Shown: positions 12,330 to 23,999 of the stretch, in pieces
Layout: every line of letters begins with the position of its first letter
Numbering within the stretch: the first letter of the stretch is position 1
Assembly: GCA_018806985.1 (NCBI GenBank)
Contig: JADANN010000420.1
Location: forward strand, 1,302,001 to 1,366,000
From: Angiostrongylus vasorum
Taxonomy: Eukaryota; Nematoda; Chromadorea; Rhabditida; Metastrongylidae
Direction of reading: 5' to 3'
DNA: 64,000 bases
Translations under genes and position numbers: made by a program
Notes under the pieces: generated by a model
The model's input: the letters and a program-made list of their open reading frames with translations, nothing else
Databases searched by the model: none
Told to the model about the DNA's origin: nothing

Positions 12330-12440
12330 GTACTTGTATTGGTAGTAAGGTAGCATTAGTAGTAATAATAGTGATAGTAGTACTAGTGGTATAAAAATAA
12401 CAAATAATAATAATAGTAGTAATAATAGTAGTAATGTGTT
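12330..12440. repeat. Imperfect AGT/AAT trinucleotide microsatellite
   Basis: The tract is made of TAGTAGTAATAATAGTGATAG-type triplets over about 110 bases. Confidence 0.8.
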
Positions 12441-12689
12441 ATGGATACGTTTATTTATCTATTAATGGACAATTACATTTACTAATAAATAAGTAACTAG
12501 GATGTGGATAATGTATGGCAATCTTTCATATGTTCTCAAGTCTGTAAGATATGAGCTTACGTGATGCATCGTCAGGTGGATGTGGATAAGGAATTAAAGG
12601 TGCACATAAAGCGATTACATACATTCCCCTGAGAAGCAGGAGGATACAGGGGGGCGATTTGTTTAGTTGAGCTGCTACCCGAAGTTACT

Positions 12690-12900
12690 TTGCCGCCAAA
12701 GAGAGTGGAAATAAAGGACTTTGTACTAAGTGTGAGGTTTACCGTGTCCTTTGGGCAAAGGGACTCTACTGGGCAGCTTTGACAGGCAACGGGGACAAGT
12801 GGTAACTTTAATGGTGCTAGTTCAAGTGACTTGATAATTAACAGGAATACAGGTGATGCAGGTAATAAATTATGTACTAGAAACCAAATTTGGTTTTAAT
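12690..12900 (+). mobile_element. RTE retrotransposon 3' tail fragment
   Basis: The plus strand keeps a decayed form of the RTE C-terminal coding end (GGGGACAAGTGGTAA, i.e. a GDKW remnant, then TCAAGTGACTTGATAATTAACAGG and GATACAGGTGATGCAG). The same tail, better preserved, occurs at 17.1 kb and, inverted, at the end of the RTE at 57.2 kb. Confidence 0.5.
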
Positions 12901-13187
12901 GCTGCTTGCAGAAAAGTTGAAAGTAGGAGTGAAAGAAAAAGTTGCCACACCTCCAATCCTCATAGCAGTAATAGCGATACTTCATTCTTCAATTAAATTT
13001 AAGACATAGGAATTCTCTCCTACTAATGTCATGTCAGTTTATAGGTACTGCTGTCGTTGTCTCATCGGCTACTTCTCATTTTAGGTTCCGCAAGTTAATG
13101 ACACGTGAATATCATTGTTTTAGATGAATAGGTAGTGACGAAGCGTCTGCTATCTTTTACAATTAAACGGATTTTAAGAACCTACAC

Positions 13188-16100
13188 AAAACGCAGAATT
13201 CGCAATTGTGGATTCTGCCTGTTTTGACGGGCGTTCTCGTTATCCATCGCTGCCTGATTGAAACGCCAAGATCCAGCCTGTGGGAACGGAGATTGTTTTT
13301 TTCAACCATATTCACTGTCCGTTAGTTATTTTCTTCTCCCAACGGCTTACCGCGTCATCGTGGCTGGGAGTTGTTCATGGGTGTTGGGTTGCTATGTACA
13401 ACAGGGGTTCATACACTCGCCCCGGAAGGCCTCCCCATAGTAAGGGAGTCCAGCGTTTCCATCAGGAAGCCCAGCTTAAAGCAATACTAGGATCCACCAC
13501 CGTCCCGGTACGAAACTAGTCACATGGTGGCAATTCTCCATCTGATCCACAAGGGCGGCAGCTGTCTGTGGTGGTGACAACCTGGGGCCTGGCTGAACTC
13601 GGGACTCCAGCGATCCACAATGTCTAACCAACAAGTCTCCGGAAAATCGACATTATGGTGGAGGCCGCACAATTAGTGAAAACGGGCCATCCATAAGTCC
13701 AAGTGTCCAAGTAGTCATTTTTTTTAATACTACTATTGAAGAACAAGCTCAGTTGCCTCACCGTATTTCGGATAGGTCGAAAAACATCAGAAATTCTATA
13801 GGGGAAGTTTCGTACAAGATGTGACATCAGAAGGCATTCTTCTCTCATCCACCACTGAGTTCTGACTTGTATTACCATGGAACCGAAAACGATCTGTGAA
13901 ATTAGCGACCTTATTCACAAAAATATGAGTGACTGCATACCTAATGTATAATGACGTTAAGAAATGCCCTTATCACAGCATTTAGAAAAACCAACGATAG
14001 TACCTCAAATTTTCTCCACTGCCCATACTTTTTAGACTTCTTTAGAGGGAAATAGTTTCCATAAAGGATAAGGGTTTTGAGTTTTTTGGGCATTATCGTT
14101 TCGAGTTGCTCAAAAAACGTATCCTCTTCAAATTGCTCCATGAAGAGAGACAATCTCGACAAACGCAATTTCCTAAGAAGAATTTGGATTTTGTGAGCTT
14201 GTAAATAAACCTAAATCAGTACTTTTACCTCATAGAAAATTTGATCTTGTTTTCTTCTCTGACGGAAAACGAGAACATTGATGGCGGCATACTCATTTCC
14301 TCAAGGTTTGATAGTTGAGCTTAAGCAGACAGCTTTTTCTGGATGAACAATGTAAGAGTTTATAGGGAAATTATCAACATATTAAGGTTTCGCTTCATGG
14401 TCTCACCCAACTTCTCCACATACTCAGCACCCAGATTCGTGTCGATTACGCATCCGATTGCATCAAAATGTCGCAGGTTGGCGAGGGTAAGAATGGTGTC
14501 CATAAGCGGTCGCGATAGTACGATGCCAGTAAGAACTACGTGACGGAGTGTAATTGGAAAGAGTGCCTAAATGGGAATTACCAATCCATAAGTGCTAGTG
14601 CTAGTAATCGTCGTGCCCTTGGCCTTCTACTAACGTCATTGCGCTCCACTAATCTTATTGTACTGAATCGCAAGACCGACTTTTTTTTAATCTATCGATA
14701 ATTCATTGTTTTTATACTGATTGTATAAGCTAGAGAGACATGACAAATGTGTAAGGGAAATTGCGGCGAGCATGAAAAGGTTAAAGCCTTATTGGTTTTG
14801 GTAAGGAAGCTAAGGAGAACCTAATCGTTCAATAGCTGGGTGATACTAGTTGGCAACCAACTAAAGATTCTTACTTGGCATGAAACTGAATCGAGTATTT
14901 GTCTCATGTTAAGCGGTTGATCCATTCGCTGCAAAATGTTGAGACTACGCAGTCGCTTCGGTAGGAATCCATTCCAGGAAACAGGGTATTGTCTGAAAAC
15001 ATAGTGGTACATTAGTGGGGCTGATGATAATTCAGATGTTCAAGGTGCTGTAAAATATTTTTTGGGCGCATTTTGCGCAGTTGATTAGAGCGCCCTGCAG
15101 TGTGCACGTAGTCTTTTGTTCCACTCGTGTTCTATACTCACCAGACCATCCTGCTCTCTGAGGGTGGTAAGCTGGTACTCGACTTGTCTGGGAGGATAAA
15201 ACGCTGGCTTGACACATTAGCACGAAGCGTAATGGGATCGGATGCACTACACATCCCTTGGAGGTTGACCAACACCCTAACGCTTTGTCCCCTTTATCTT
15301 TACAATTCATCTACATCACAGTTGGAATTTTTGTGTCTAGTTATCCATTTCTTGTCATATGTAAGGTCATATAGGTCATAGAACATCGTGGAAATAGTAA
15401 TTTATATAAAGAGGTCGGTACTTTTTTTGGCGATACTTGTTCAAACGTAACATATCAGAGAAGTCGGGGTTTAATGGTAAGCGAAGGAACTCGGTAGCCA
15501 AACGCTTAATAAGCTGTGAGATGTTTCGTAATGAACGGATCATGGTGTTTCGGTCATTTTCTTTCTAAGTACTCTTTCAAGGATTTTACGATTATTTGCC
15601 CTTCTACCTTATTCTACAAAGCTATTTACTGGTATTCAGCTGTTTATCATATTTTACTTGGTTGAGGGAAGTTATATAAGGTTGATGATCGATTATATGA
15701 ATGATCTAGAACTGCAGTGGTGCGATGCATATAAGAATTGTGAAGATGTAATGCGCTGTTACAGCTTTATTCTTCATCACTCTATGCACTATTGTATCTG
15801 AAGTCACCGTAGGATATTACGCCAATTATTTTCTGTAAACATGCTGTTTGCTCTACTATGTCTTCAATGCTTTGGCTTGTTTCATATCTCATATTTTTTC
15901 TCGATTTTGTTTTAGTGTCACTACTGCTATAGGTAGAACTGAAGGCATACTTGTCGAAGTTCTCGCTGGAGATATACAACTCTTCCATAGTATTTGAATG
16001 TTTCTTAAGTTCTTCAATATGTTCCTGTCGTAATCGTGTCTGAATCCACACACGACGAGTGTGTGGGCAGAGAGCGAATGATTCATCCAAGGTATGCCGA

Positions 16101-16842
16101 AGATCCCTAAGCATTTTTTTTCCTTTAAAGGGGTTGTTGCATTCTCTTATGAAATAACAGTGGTAGCGTTATACTTGCTTATTTTTCTTAAGTATGCTAT
16201 TGTATCGGTTACACAGTAACTATCGAGAGTTAGATGAAAAGTGTTGAACAAAAATATGGTGAAATACGGACAATCTTGAGAATTTAGGTACCGCAGTGTT
16301 GATAATGTTGTTCAACAACCACAATGCTCTAGTTCGAACCAGCGCCAGGTGAACTAAGACTGCCACCACTTAGCGTTCGGTGATTTGGAACCAAACCTTT
16401 GTGGAAGCACCCTACCACGAGTATTTTAGGATTACAAGCACAGTCAACCTGATCAGCATTCGACGATGTTCATAAAAAAGGTCAAAATCCTCAAGTGTCC
16501 TTCGAACGTATTTGCAATTCCGAAGACCTGTATGAATGATGGATACGGCATAACGAATTGAATGGAAAAGTAATGGGGTCAGCGCAATGCCTATGCGAAG
16601 ACGAGTCAGCTTATAAAAGTAGAGCATTTTTCACCGCAGCATTCTCTTCACCCATTCAATTGGTTGTAGGGAAACTATGTAACGGTTAGAGATGGATAAC
16701 GCAGACTTTTTCAAATACGCTACAACATTTTCTCCAACAACACTTACTAGATCCCCTTCCGATATCAATTTTATGACGAAACACTTCGCCTGCCATCAAA
16801 ACTTTGGTGTCGCCGAATAGCAAGCTGTGCACATCTTCCCAT
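13188..16842 (-). CDS. Leucine-rich-repeat-like protein, multi-exon gene
   Basis: Eight minus-strand exons join in frame: 16842-16748, 16122-15821, 15564-15422, 14992-14875, 14566-14379, 14172-14004, 13893-13762 and 13253-13188. Every junction has AG and GT bases with matching phase (donors include GTAAGTG, GTAAGA and GTGAGG), which is hard to obtain by chance seven times. About 404 residues can be read. The middle shows LRR-like spacing: FLPKRLRSLNIL, LANLRHFDAIGCVIDTNLG and MPKKLKTLILYGN. The first exon begins WEDVHSLLFGDTKV, the kind of Trp-containing end seen after an F-box, so an F-box/LRR protein (substrate receptor of an SCF ubiquitin ligase) is a reasonable guess, but the F-box itself is not found. 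The last exon is Asn/Gln/Arg-rich. The start is probably the exon at 19849-19972; the C-terminus may continue into the Ala/Pro/Thr-rich exons. An alternative is that the second exon runs to the TAG at 15782. Confidence 0.55.
13320..13720 (-). repeat. F3 dispersed repeat in an intron
   Basis: It has the F3 block order, inverted relative to the 6 kb copy (GCTTACCGCGTCATCGTGGCTGGG at the left, AAGTGTCCAAGTAG at the right). It lies between the last two exons of the LRR-like gene. Confidence 0.65.
15045..15310 (+). repeat. F2 SINE in an intron
   Basis: The plus strand reads TTGCGCAGTTGATTAGAGCGCC (A-box-like), with GTTCCACTCGTGTTC further on. This copy is opposite in orientation to the other F2 copies and lies between two exons of the LRR-like gene. 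Confidence 0.6.
16420..16650 (+). repeat. F4 fragment
   Basis: Carries the CTGATCAGCATTCGACGATGTTCATAAAAAAGG block and a CTATGCGAAGACGAG-like stretch shared with other F4 copies. It lies in an intron of the LRR-like gene. Confidence 0.45.
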
Positions 16843-17069
16843 CTAAAAATTAAGCCGGTTCATTCACTGACTGTTCTAACAAGTTTTGTTTCGTCGATTT
16901 AGACAGCTGGAGCTTGTTACGAACGCTATAAAGTGTTGAAGTAAAATCAGTAACGAATTCTTTGCGCTACTGTAAACAGATTGGACCAAGAAGAACGTCT
17001 GAAGAACGTCACATTGGGAACCACGGATTAGAATGGAACGAACAGGGTAAGCGGCTGTCTGAGTTATCA

Positions 17070-17200
17070 TGATGACGACCTACTCTTGCACGCGACAGGG
17101 GAAAAGTGGAGGATTTACTGGCGCCTGCTCAAGTCACTTGACGATCAAGGGGACTATAGGTGATACAGGTGATAATGTAAGAAGTCACTGGGACATGGAG
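17070..17200 (+). mobile_element. RTE retrotransposon 3' tail fragment
   Basis: The plus strand encodes EKWRIYWRLLKSLDDQGDYR followed by a TGATACAGGTGATAATG run, matching the C-terminal end and 3' tail of the RTE at 57.2 kb. Confidence 0.65.
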
Positions 17201-17209
17201 GTACATCCC

Positions 17210-18060
17210 TGCGATACTTGGTGAAAGCAATGCAGCAGGTGAGAAGCACTAGATCGGAGTAATATCGGTTTACTGTTACATATTGGTCATCATCCAGATG
17301 AGTGCATTCTTTAAAAGGATTACCTAAGAATATGTGAAGGAGGTCGAATTCATGACAGTTGAACTATGCATTACCACTGCCATGGTGAAGGCTGATTGAA
17401 GCGATATGTTAGGCATTTGTGAAAGCCGTCACTTCAACGAATTCCAGTTTGTCCTTTAAGAAGACTTCACATGGAAAAATTTTAAATGATAACTTCTATC
17501 TTAGTCATCCCTAATTTCAGTCAACATCTGACCTATCTTATTCCTTCGCCCACTGTTTTCCAGTCTTTCTCGATAGCATTTCAGTTTTTGAGTCAAAAAT
17601 ATATTCTTTATCATTCTTTCATCCCTAGTTGGGCCAATCTTCTCCACTGTATTTTTGCTCAAAAATCTGTTGTTTCATAGTTTTTTAACCGTAGCTGTTC
17701 CATTCTTCTCCGTTGCTATTATTTCTGGTTTTGTCAGTCGTTATTGGCCCAATCCTCCGCATGGTCACGTCAGCATTGTAATCAAAGTGTTTTGTGAATA
17801 ATCCGTTCAATCACTTTCGGTACCATCTTCACGATGAAGTTCTCCTTCACGAATTTTGTTAGGGTTCTTTGATACTTCGGTAGCCTCTCTTCACCAGTTG
17901 TGCAGATCCCCTCACATCCATTCTTTTATTTTCGTTGCGTGTTTCGTGCATAGCAACGTCTTTACTCACTATCCTATGATTCACATTTTCAGCTTCAAAT
18001 GCAACTTTGATCTGTATTTCCCTCTATTTAAAAAGGTAAAATAGTATTTTGAAGGTAGGA
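17210..18060. other. Unassigned DNA; possible F-box exon not resolved
   Basis: No element recognised. On the minus strand near 17400-17490 the frame FPCEVFLKDKLEFVEVTAF resembles the start of an F-box and lies where the LRR-like gene should have such an exon, but no splice sites with compatible phase were found. Confidence 0.3.
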
Positions 18061-18080
18061 ATTGGGTAGTTCGGCTTGTT

Positions 18081-18153
18081 GTATGTACTGTGTTTGCTGT
18101 ACTGTACTGTACTGTACCGTATTGCACTGTACTGTACTGTACTGTACTATTGT
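18081..18153. repeat. CTGTA pentanucleotide microsatellite
   Basis: About a dozen tandem units of ACTGT/CTGTA with a few substitutions. The Tyr/Ser/Thr-rich open frames here are products of the repeat. Confidence 0.9.
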
Positions 18154-18739
18154 ATGTATGTGTATATGTATCTCTGTATGTACTACAGATCTCACAAAGA
18201 TATCTCTCAAACACTCTGTAGCTGGATGCGATTCTCGACATAACTGAGTTATTAGCTCACTCTTCAAGGTAGAGAATGTGCTAGAATGACTGTTTAGTTA
18301 CAAAGGCAAACTGGGAGCTTCTTCTTCTGCCCTAATCTCTCGTTTAGGTGGCTGTGCTGGTTAAATGAACGACGTACGTAGATAGGTAGGTACAATGTGA
18401 GCTTCGCAACCATAAAACTATTTTTGTAACCATTCTTCATGTCTTCGTTTTTTCCCTTCGATTGATTTGCAATCCTGTTTTACAGCTTTGTTGAACTCTT
18501 CGAGCATCTTTGAGTCTCTTCTTCATTAGTATGCTCACAAAGAAACGATTTAGTCAATAAAGCGAAGGTTTGGTAGAGTTTTGCCATCAATGCGTATGCC
18601 GTTCTTGGCTGGGTCCCAATCGAGCGATTTTATTATCCACTCCACTGTGGCGGTCAACAAGTTTAGCGAGATGCTATGTCACCTTGTTGGACCCCCTTGT
18701 GAAATGGGGATGGCAAGGATTTAGTGGAAAAGGTGTATT

Positions 18740-19140
18740 TTCGTGATGCAGCCTTCCAGTGGTTTACCGCGTCATTATGGCTGGGTGTTCCTCGGTGTCG
18801 GGCTGCGTTGTGTAGTGGGGGATTCATCTCCCAGCAGGGTCCCCCAAGCTGAGAAGGAGTTTGGGGTTTCCACTAGGAAGCCTCGCTAAGAGTAAACAAA
18901 TACCAGGATCCACTACCGTCCTGGTACCAAACTAGTCGCATGGCGGCAAATCTCCCTCTGATCCACAAAGGTGACGACTGCTTGTGATGGTGACGACCTG
19001 TGGCAGACTTTGGTTATTCTGACTTCGGGACTACAGGAAAACATGATGGCTAAACCAGCAAAAATCCGAAAAAAAGTGGAACTAATGCTGGGGCCCGCAC
19101 AGTTAAGACGGATCATCCAAGTATCCAAGCAAGTGAGTTA
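18740..19140 (-). repeat. F3 dispersed repeat
   Basis: The order GTTTACCGCGTCATTATGGCTGGG, CCTGGTACCAAACTAGTCGCATGG and GATCATCCAAGTATCCAAG marks an F3 copy in the minus orientation. Confidence 0.65.
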
Positions 19141-19309
19141 TTCAGGACACTTATACAAGATAGATATATAGGATAGATCCACTTCGTAGTCAGTGAGCGG
19201 TAATAGGATTACATTAGTTGGAATGTTTCAAATACTTTTCCATTGTTAAGTTGTTGAGTTAGGAGAGATGGCTTTCCTAACAGATTTCGGTAACTCCAAC
19301 CACGTAGTA

Positions 19310-19500
19310 ATTCCTAAAACCGACTTCGTGTTAACCTCGACATTGATCAATAAGCTGATGCTTTCTTTTTGAAGCAGACATGAGGTTGAAGAAAGATTCA
19401 CTCAACGGCGCCTAGCGTTTCGGCTGCGGCAGAGTCTGGAATGGTCGATGTGATACGCAGTCTACTTAGCAAAACACTCACGACCAAAGCAGAGAAAAAA
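19310..19500 (-). mobile_element. Penelope-like element 3' end
   Basis: Begins with AAAACCGACTTCGTGTTAACCTCGACATTGATCAATAAGC, the end block seen at other PLE fragments, followed by a decayed GTTTCGGCTGCGGCAGAGTC segment. Confidence 0.4.
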
Positions 19501-19848
19501 ACGAAATCTAAATTTCAATTGATTGGGAACAGATTTTGAGAGAGTTGGTCTTGGAACTTGCAACAGGTTTTTGAAATAAACGTAGCTATTCTCCACAGGA
19601 ATCTAGAACGTTAGCACAGAAAGGTCTTGAGGCGTTTTGGGTGAATTCCAAGAATCCAGAGGGGAACCGCGGGAAGGAGTGCCCCTTTGTTATCATCGGT
19701 GACCTCGCCATGTACCTCATACCTTTTCTGACCTGATAGAAGTACATTCCTCATCAAAGTAAACTCCATGCGGCTGGTCTCCATCAATAAGTGAGGAGGA
19801 TTATCAGGAACAAAGCGGTGTGTGTTTGAAAGAAGCTATTTCTCGTAC

Positions 19849-19972
19849 ACTTGAAATTTTTTGTTTCGAGTTTCGTCCGGTGCTGCTGTGAAAATGTTTG
19901 GCTAAGTGCATTGCGTATCCATTTGACATTTCCAGCCTGTGGAGAAGTTGGAACGGCCGAAATGTTAGCCAT
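19849..19972 (-). CDS. Likely first exon of the LRR-like gene
   Basis: The minus strand reads MANISAVPTSPQAGN.. for 41 residues and then hits a GTACGA donor, leaving one base. About 35 bases upstream of the ATG lies TTTTTTGCGCAG, a good trans-splice acceptor. The next downstream coding on this strand is the LRR-like gene at 16842, so this is probably its 5' exon, but the linking exon is not resolved. The residues show no known motif. Confidence 0.4.
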
Positions 19973-19999
19973 TTGTGAGTAAATCTAGCGTTAATAATT

Positions 20000-20015
20000 T
20001 CGGATCTGCGCAAAA
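20000..20015 (-). promoter_or_regulatory. Possible trans-splice acceptor
   Basis: The minus strand has TTTTTTGCGCAG here, upstream of the ATG at 19972, matching the pyrimidine-AG form of nematode spliced-leader acceptors. Confidence 0.35.
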
Positions 20016-20871
20016 AAGAAACCACTAACTGCAATCAGATGAGACACCGAGGATTTTAGTAGAAATTCTGCGTCGTCAACTACTAGAGCTCCTACCAAAT
20101 GCTAATGACGAGCAGCATAAGTTTTCTAGAAGAATATTGTATTTACTTGTTAGTACCACTGGGATGAGCACAAAGTCCTGTAGAAATGGTTCTGGTAGGG
20201 CAGATCCTTCCGCTTATCACCAAAGATCTTCATATATCATGCATGTCGTTCATGGCGAAAAAGGTTGACATTCATCACAGTATATAATCACAGTATATTC
20301 TAATTGAGTGCGTCAACGTCCGATTTTCTGTTGTTCTAAGTGAATTTAAATCAGAGCATACCTTGTTAGTTCGTTGCATACTCCGGTGCTGGTTTGAGCT
20401 AGATTAAGCCGTCCGGCTGGACTCATGTACTCACAAACCAAATGTAAAGCGTCTAGTGACATTCTAAACTACTTTCGCTATTTTACCAATTTGAGGAAGT
20501 CTTACTCTGTCAAGAATGAGTAACATCACACACATGTTTATGTTAAGTAACTGATGTTAACACACCTCTCTGGAAAACTAGACGAAAAAATGAGACTATA
20601 TCCATCGATTCATGAGTTCATTATCTTTTATATAGTTTTATCTCTTATCTTTTCAGTCGGTTCTCCATCTTGTCTCCACAGTTTTCATTTTTAGATGTCG
20701 CGGTGTTTATCCTATTCAACTTTCGATGATAGCGTTTTCGATTTATGTAAGCGAGAATAGGGATTTCACGAAAGCCTGAACAGTATTTCCTTCTTAACAC
20801 TTTCAACACGACTCTAATTTTTACGATGCTCCCTATGACTTATATCTGATCCAAACTACTCGAACTTCCTT

Positions 20872-21189
20872 CTAAAGTGGAGATGATGGAGATGCCATAT
20901 TACTGTCTTCATTTGCGACAGTCCTCTTTGGAATATACTTTGCACAAAAAGGCAACGAGTCATCGATAGAGTTATTTATTATTTGTGCAACAGAGGAATC
21001 ATAAAACCTTTCCTTATCAACAGCTGTCGCTGTGTATATCGATCCATTTGAACGGGCTAAGCGCAAATGAGCAAAGTCGTCCAAATAGCCTTTTTTATTG
21101 TAAGTTTTACTATGCAGATAACAAGTTTTCATGTCTGACACCTCGTACATCACGTATGCTGGAGGAACTATGGATTCAACACAGAGAAA
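20872..21189 (-). CDS. Terminal exon of an unrecognised minus-strand gene
   Basis: An open frame of 105 residues begins directly after an AG acceptor (CGCTAG at 21195-21190) in phase 0 and ends in TAG. The sequence is balanced and protein-like (VPPAYVMYEVSDMKTCYLHS, HLRLARSNGSIYTATAVDKE, FCAKYIPKRTVANEDSN) and unlike the biased shadow frames nearby. I recognise no family. No AATAAA was seen downstream. It lies about 0.9 kb upstream of the likely start of the LRR-like gene on the same strand. Upstream exons were not found, though a frame at 22017-22223 (KYYLAALLTTNSLTVNTVST) is a weak candidate. Confidence 0.4.
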   Translation of the reverse strand, partial: FLCVESIVPPAYVMYEVSDMKTCYLHSKTYNKKGYLDDFAHLRLARSNGSIYTATAVDKERFYDSSVAQIINNSIDDSLPFCAKYIPKRTVANEDSNMASPSSPL

Positions 21190-21299
21190 CTAGCGTAAGA
21201 TGGTGTTTGTTCTACTGGTGTACTTCTTCATATTCAATCGGTAGCTGATCCTACACAGATGATGTACTAATGGAAAATGTTGTCACATATCTTAACACT

Positions 21300-21975
21300 A
21301 CTTCAGAAACCGACTTTGCTTTTAACCTCAACATGATCAATCAACTTTTTGAGTGAGTAAGCTAACAACAGGTTTTCATAAAAACTTTTGTTTGGCTGAC
21401 ACTTTGACATATCTGTCTTCAGAGGCAGATTGATCCGAGTCCTGAATCATTGAGCTAAAACTGATGTGGACCATAGACTCGGATCTGAAGAGAACGAGGG
21501 CGCCCAAGGATTAGCAGAATCATAGTTTTCATGATAACCTCGTGTTAACCTAGCCACTTAAAAACGTCGGTCCTGGGATTCGCTATCTAAAAATTACTGA
21601 TTGATCATGCCTTGATTAAAGGAAAGTGCGATTCTGAAGTATTATTAAGCTATGTGATAGCTAATAATGATACTGACTACTGCAAGACGCATTGCCGGCA
21701 AAAAAGCAGATCAGATGGAATAGCCGCAATAGACCATTTGTACCGCGTAATAGGGCAGTGCCGACTGAGACCACTCATTCCAACGGTGCCCCTCCACTAG
21801 ACGCGGTGCGACAACGAACATTCTTATCGCGAGCACGACCACCTGTGGACCATCGGCTCTTATCAAAGCGGCTCTGAAGAGGGAGGAAGACCTCAAACGT
21901 TGGCCCAATAAAACTCTTTATAACAACCTCGTACAAGGTTAGCCACCTGAAAAATTTTGAGACCGACCGTTATTT
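21300..21975. mobile_element. Two Penelope-like element 3' ends
   Basis: At 21300-21600 the minus-oriented end block AAACCGACTTTGCTTTTAACCTC is followed by GAGTCCTGAATCATTGAGC and GACTCGGATCTGAAGAGAAC. At 21850-21975 a plus-oriented copy reads GGCTCTGAAGAGGGAGGAAG, CAAACGTTGGCCCAATAAAA, ACAACCTCGTACAAGGTTAGC. Both are short remnants. Confidence 0.4.
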
Positions 21976-22719
21976 CACCTCAGTAGTAAAGTAATCAACT
22001 AATTTAAACAAGTTGGTCATTCGAAAATGTTGTTTTTCCATATAGTGGTTGATACAGTATTCACGGTAAGACTGTTGGTGGTTAGGAGAGCGGCAAGATA
22101 ATATTTCGATGGACAGACGCAGAATGAGCGTTCTGCATTGCCCTTCATGCGGTGTATTTTTCGGAAACCAGAAAGGTTTTCATATCCGTGGTTCCCGAAT
22201 AATTTGAAGTGCAGACATCTCAAATTTAAAATTTTCTATATACCATTTACTATGCAATCATTCCACTTCGTAACGTCTACAGTTAACGCTTTTGTAAATC
22301 TAATTCGCAGCCGTTACTATCCATAACCTTTGCTGTTTCAACTTTTTGTGTACAATGTCACAACTTTTACGTACCCTTCCAACTTACACTTTTTTTTAAA
22401 ACAACACTCATTATGGTGGGAGTAGTACAGTAGTAGCGATGCCGTTTACTACGATCAAGGTGGCGGATCAACGTCATCCTCGGGTCCACAAAAATCCCTC
22501 AACATGCCAGGATCGGGAAATCTACACCAGACTTTTTTGGGATGGGCTTGATCCCTGCAACCCACAAAGTGTAATGGAGATCTGGGAACGTCCTAGTACG
22601 TTCAAAAACGGAACGGAAAAACGACAAAAAAAACAACAAAAACAAAAACAAACAAAAAACAAACAACAAAAACGAAAAAAGGGAACGGCTATTCATGGAT
22701 TTCAATTAGAATTTACTTG

Positions 22720-23260
22720 ATCAGCATTCAGCCACATTCATAAAGAAGACAATCGTGAAGCGGTAGCCGAACCCGCACGCTAAGTCGCAGATTTTTCATG
22801 GAGTATGGGCGCGAGAGAACGAATCGAATGCGAGGATTTATACATGTTATTGTAGAGTCTTGGATACTTAGATACTTGGACGGCCCGTCCCTCTCTGGTT
22901 GTGCGGACCTCAGCGTAATCTCCATTTTTCGAAGTTTTTCTGCCTTAGCCATGGTGGTTCCCTGGAGTCCCGGGGTCAATCTGACCAAATTCTGCCCCCA
23001 GGTCGTCACCACCACAGACAGTCGCCGCCCTTGTGGATCAGAGGGATATTTGCGACCATGTGACTAGTTTGATACCAGGACGGTGGTCGATCCTGGTATT
23101 GATTTTTGGTGTACTCTTAGCTAGGCTTCTTGATGAAAACGTCGGACTCCTCAGCTTGCGAGGCCCTGCCGAGAGCATGAATTCCCAGCTGTACATCGCA
23201 GCCAGACACCCAGGAACGTTTCTCAGCCACGATGACGCGGTAAACCATTGGGAGGATGTC
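22720..23260 (+). repeat. F4 fragment joined to an F3 repeat
   Basis: At 22720-22850 the F4 block with CATTCATAAAGAAGAC and GGCGCGAGAGAACGAATCG is seen. From 22850 an F3 copy in plus orientation runs to TCAGCCACGATGACGCGGTAAACC. The junction suggests insertion of one into the other. Confidence 0.6.
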
Positions 23261-23689
23261 GAGTCTAGTGAAATAAAATGAAAAGTGTTCGATATAGAGA
23301 CTATTCTTTATCTCATAGGGAATATCCTACATTTCTGTTTTATTATGCATCTTAGGTATAAACTATACTGATTGATCCGATGCATCCACATCTGCAAACC
23401 AGTAAACCATGCTTTCTTTCTCTAATACGCTCTCCTTTATACTGACTGTGAAAACACTCCACATCGCGCAGGGAGCAGATGGCTGGAAAACGCGCAGTAA
23501 CTTCTTTCACTAGGCAGCTTTTGTGTCACATGATGCCCCTCGCACTTAGACGCTTGAATGACCCTTCCTCAAGAGTAATGCAGGTACCACCAAATTTTCC
23601 ATTCGCTTCTTTCTCATGTGGTCAATTTTTATGGTTACGGTCTTCTGCGTGCACATGAGCCATAAGTAGTCATAATACCAATGTTTAAC

Positions 23690-23990
23690 TTTCTGTTTAC
23701 TGCCTATTTTTTTTCATTGCAAGATATTATGTGAAATACGACCACAGTGATGCTGAGATATTTGCGAAACTTGGACCCCTCGGCAGGATTCGAACCTGCG
23801 ATTACCTTTTATGAAGGCTCACATGTTACCCAGTGCACCACCGGGAGCCTTGCTTTGCGTTTTTCTCGGCCAGTTTTTTTATCCTGACGCAGTCAACAAT
23901 CACACGACCTCCGAAAATGGTAATCGCGAGTTCGATACTGGCATAGGGTTCGGAGTTCTGTAGATATCTCACCATCGTTGTAGTTCTAAT
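23690..23990 (-). repeat. F1-type SINE with the best tRNA-like head
   Basis: The minus strand reads GGCTCCCGGTGGTGCACTGG then, after an unusual anticodon region, GCAGGTTCGAATCCTGCC: a perfect T-arm and consensus B box. The flanks are those of F1 (TTTACTGCCTATTTTTTTTC at the left, GATGCTGAGATATTTGCGAAAC). The head does not fold into a full tRNA with a proper acceptor stem, so I call it a SINE and not a tRNA gene. Confidence 0.65.
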
Positions 23991-23999
23991 ACATAATCC

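Noticed and set aside
15760..15784. TAG stop at 15782 with AATAAA about ten bases further on the minus strand, suggesting a complete 110-residue gene
   Set aside because: The GTAATA donor at 15820 joins in phase to the exon at 15564, and the following exons keep an LRR-like reading. An alternative 3' end here remains possible.
23770..23860. A tRNA gene on the minus strand
   Set aside because: The T-arm is perfect, but the acceptor ends do not pair and the anticodon stem is poor. The flanks match the F1 repeat.
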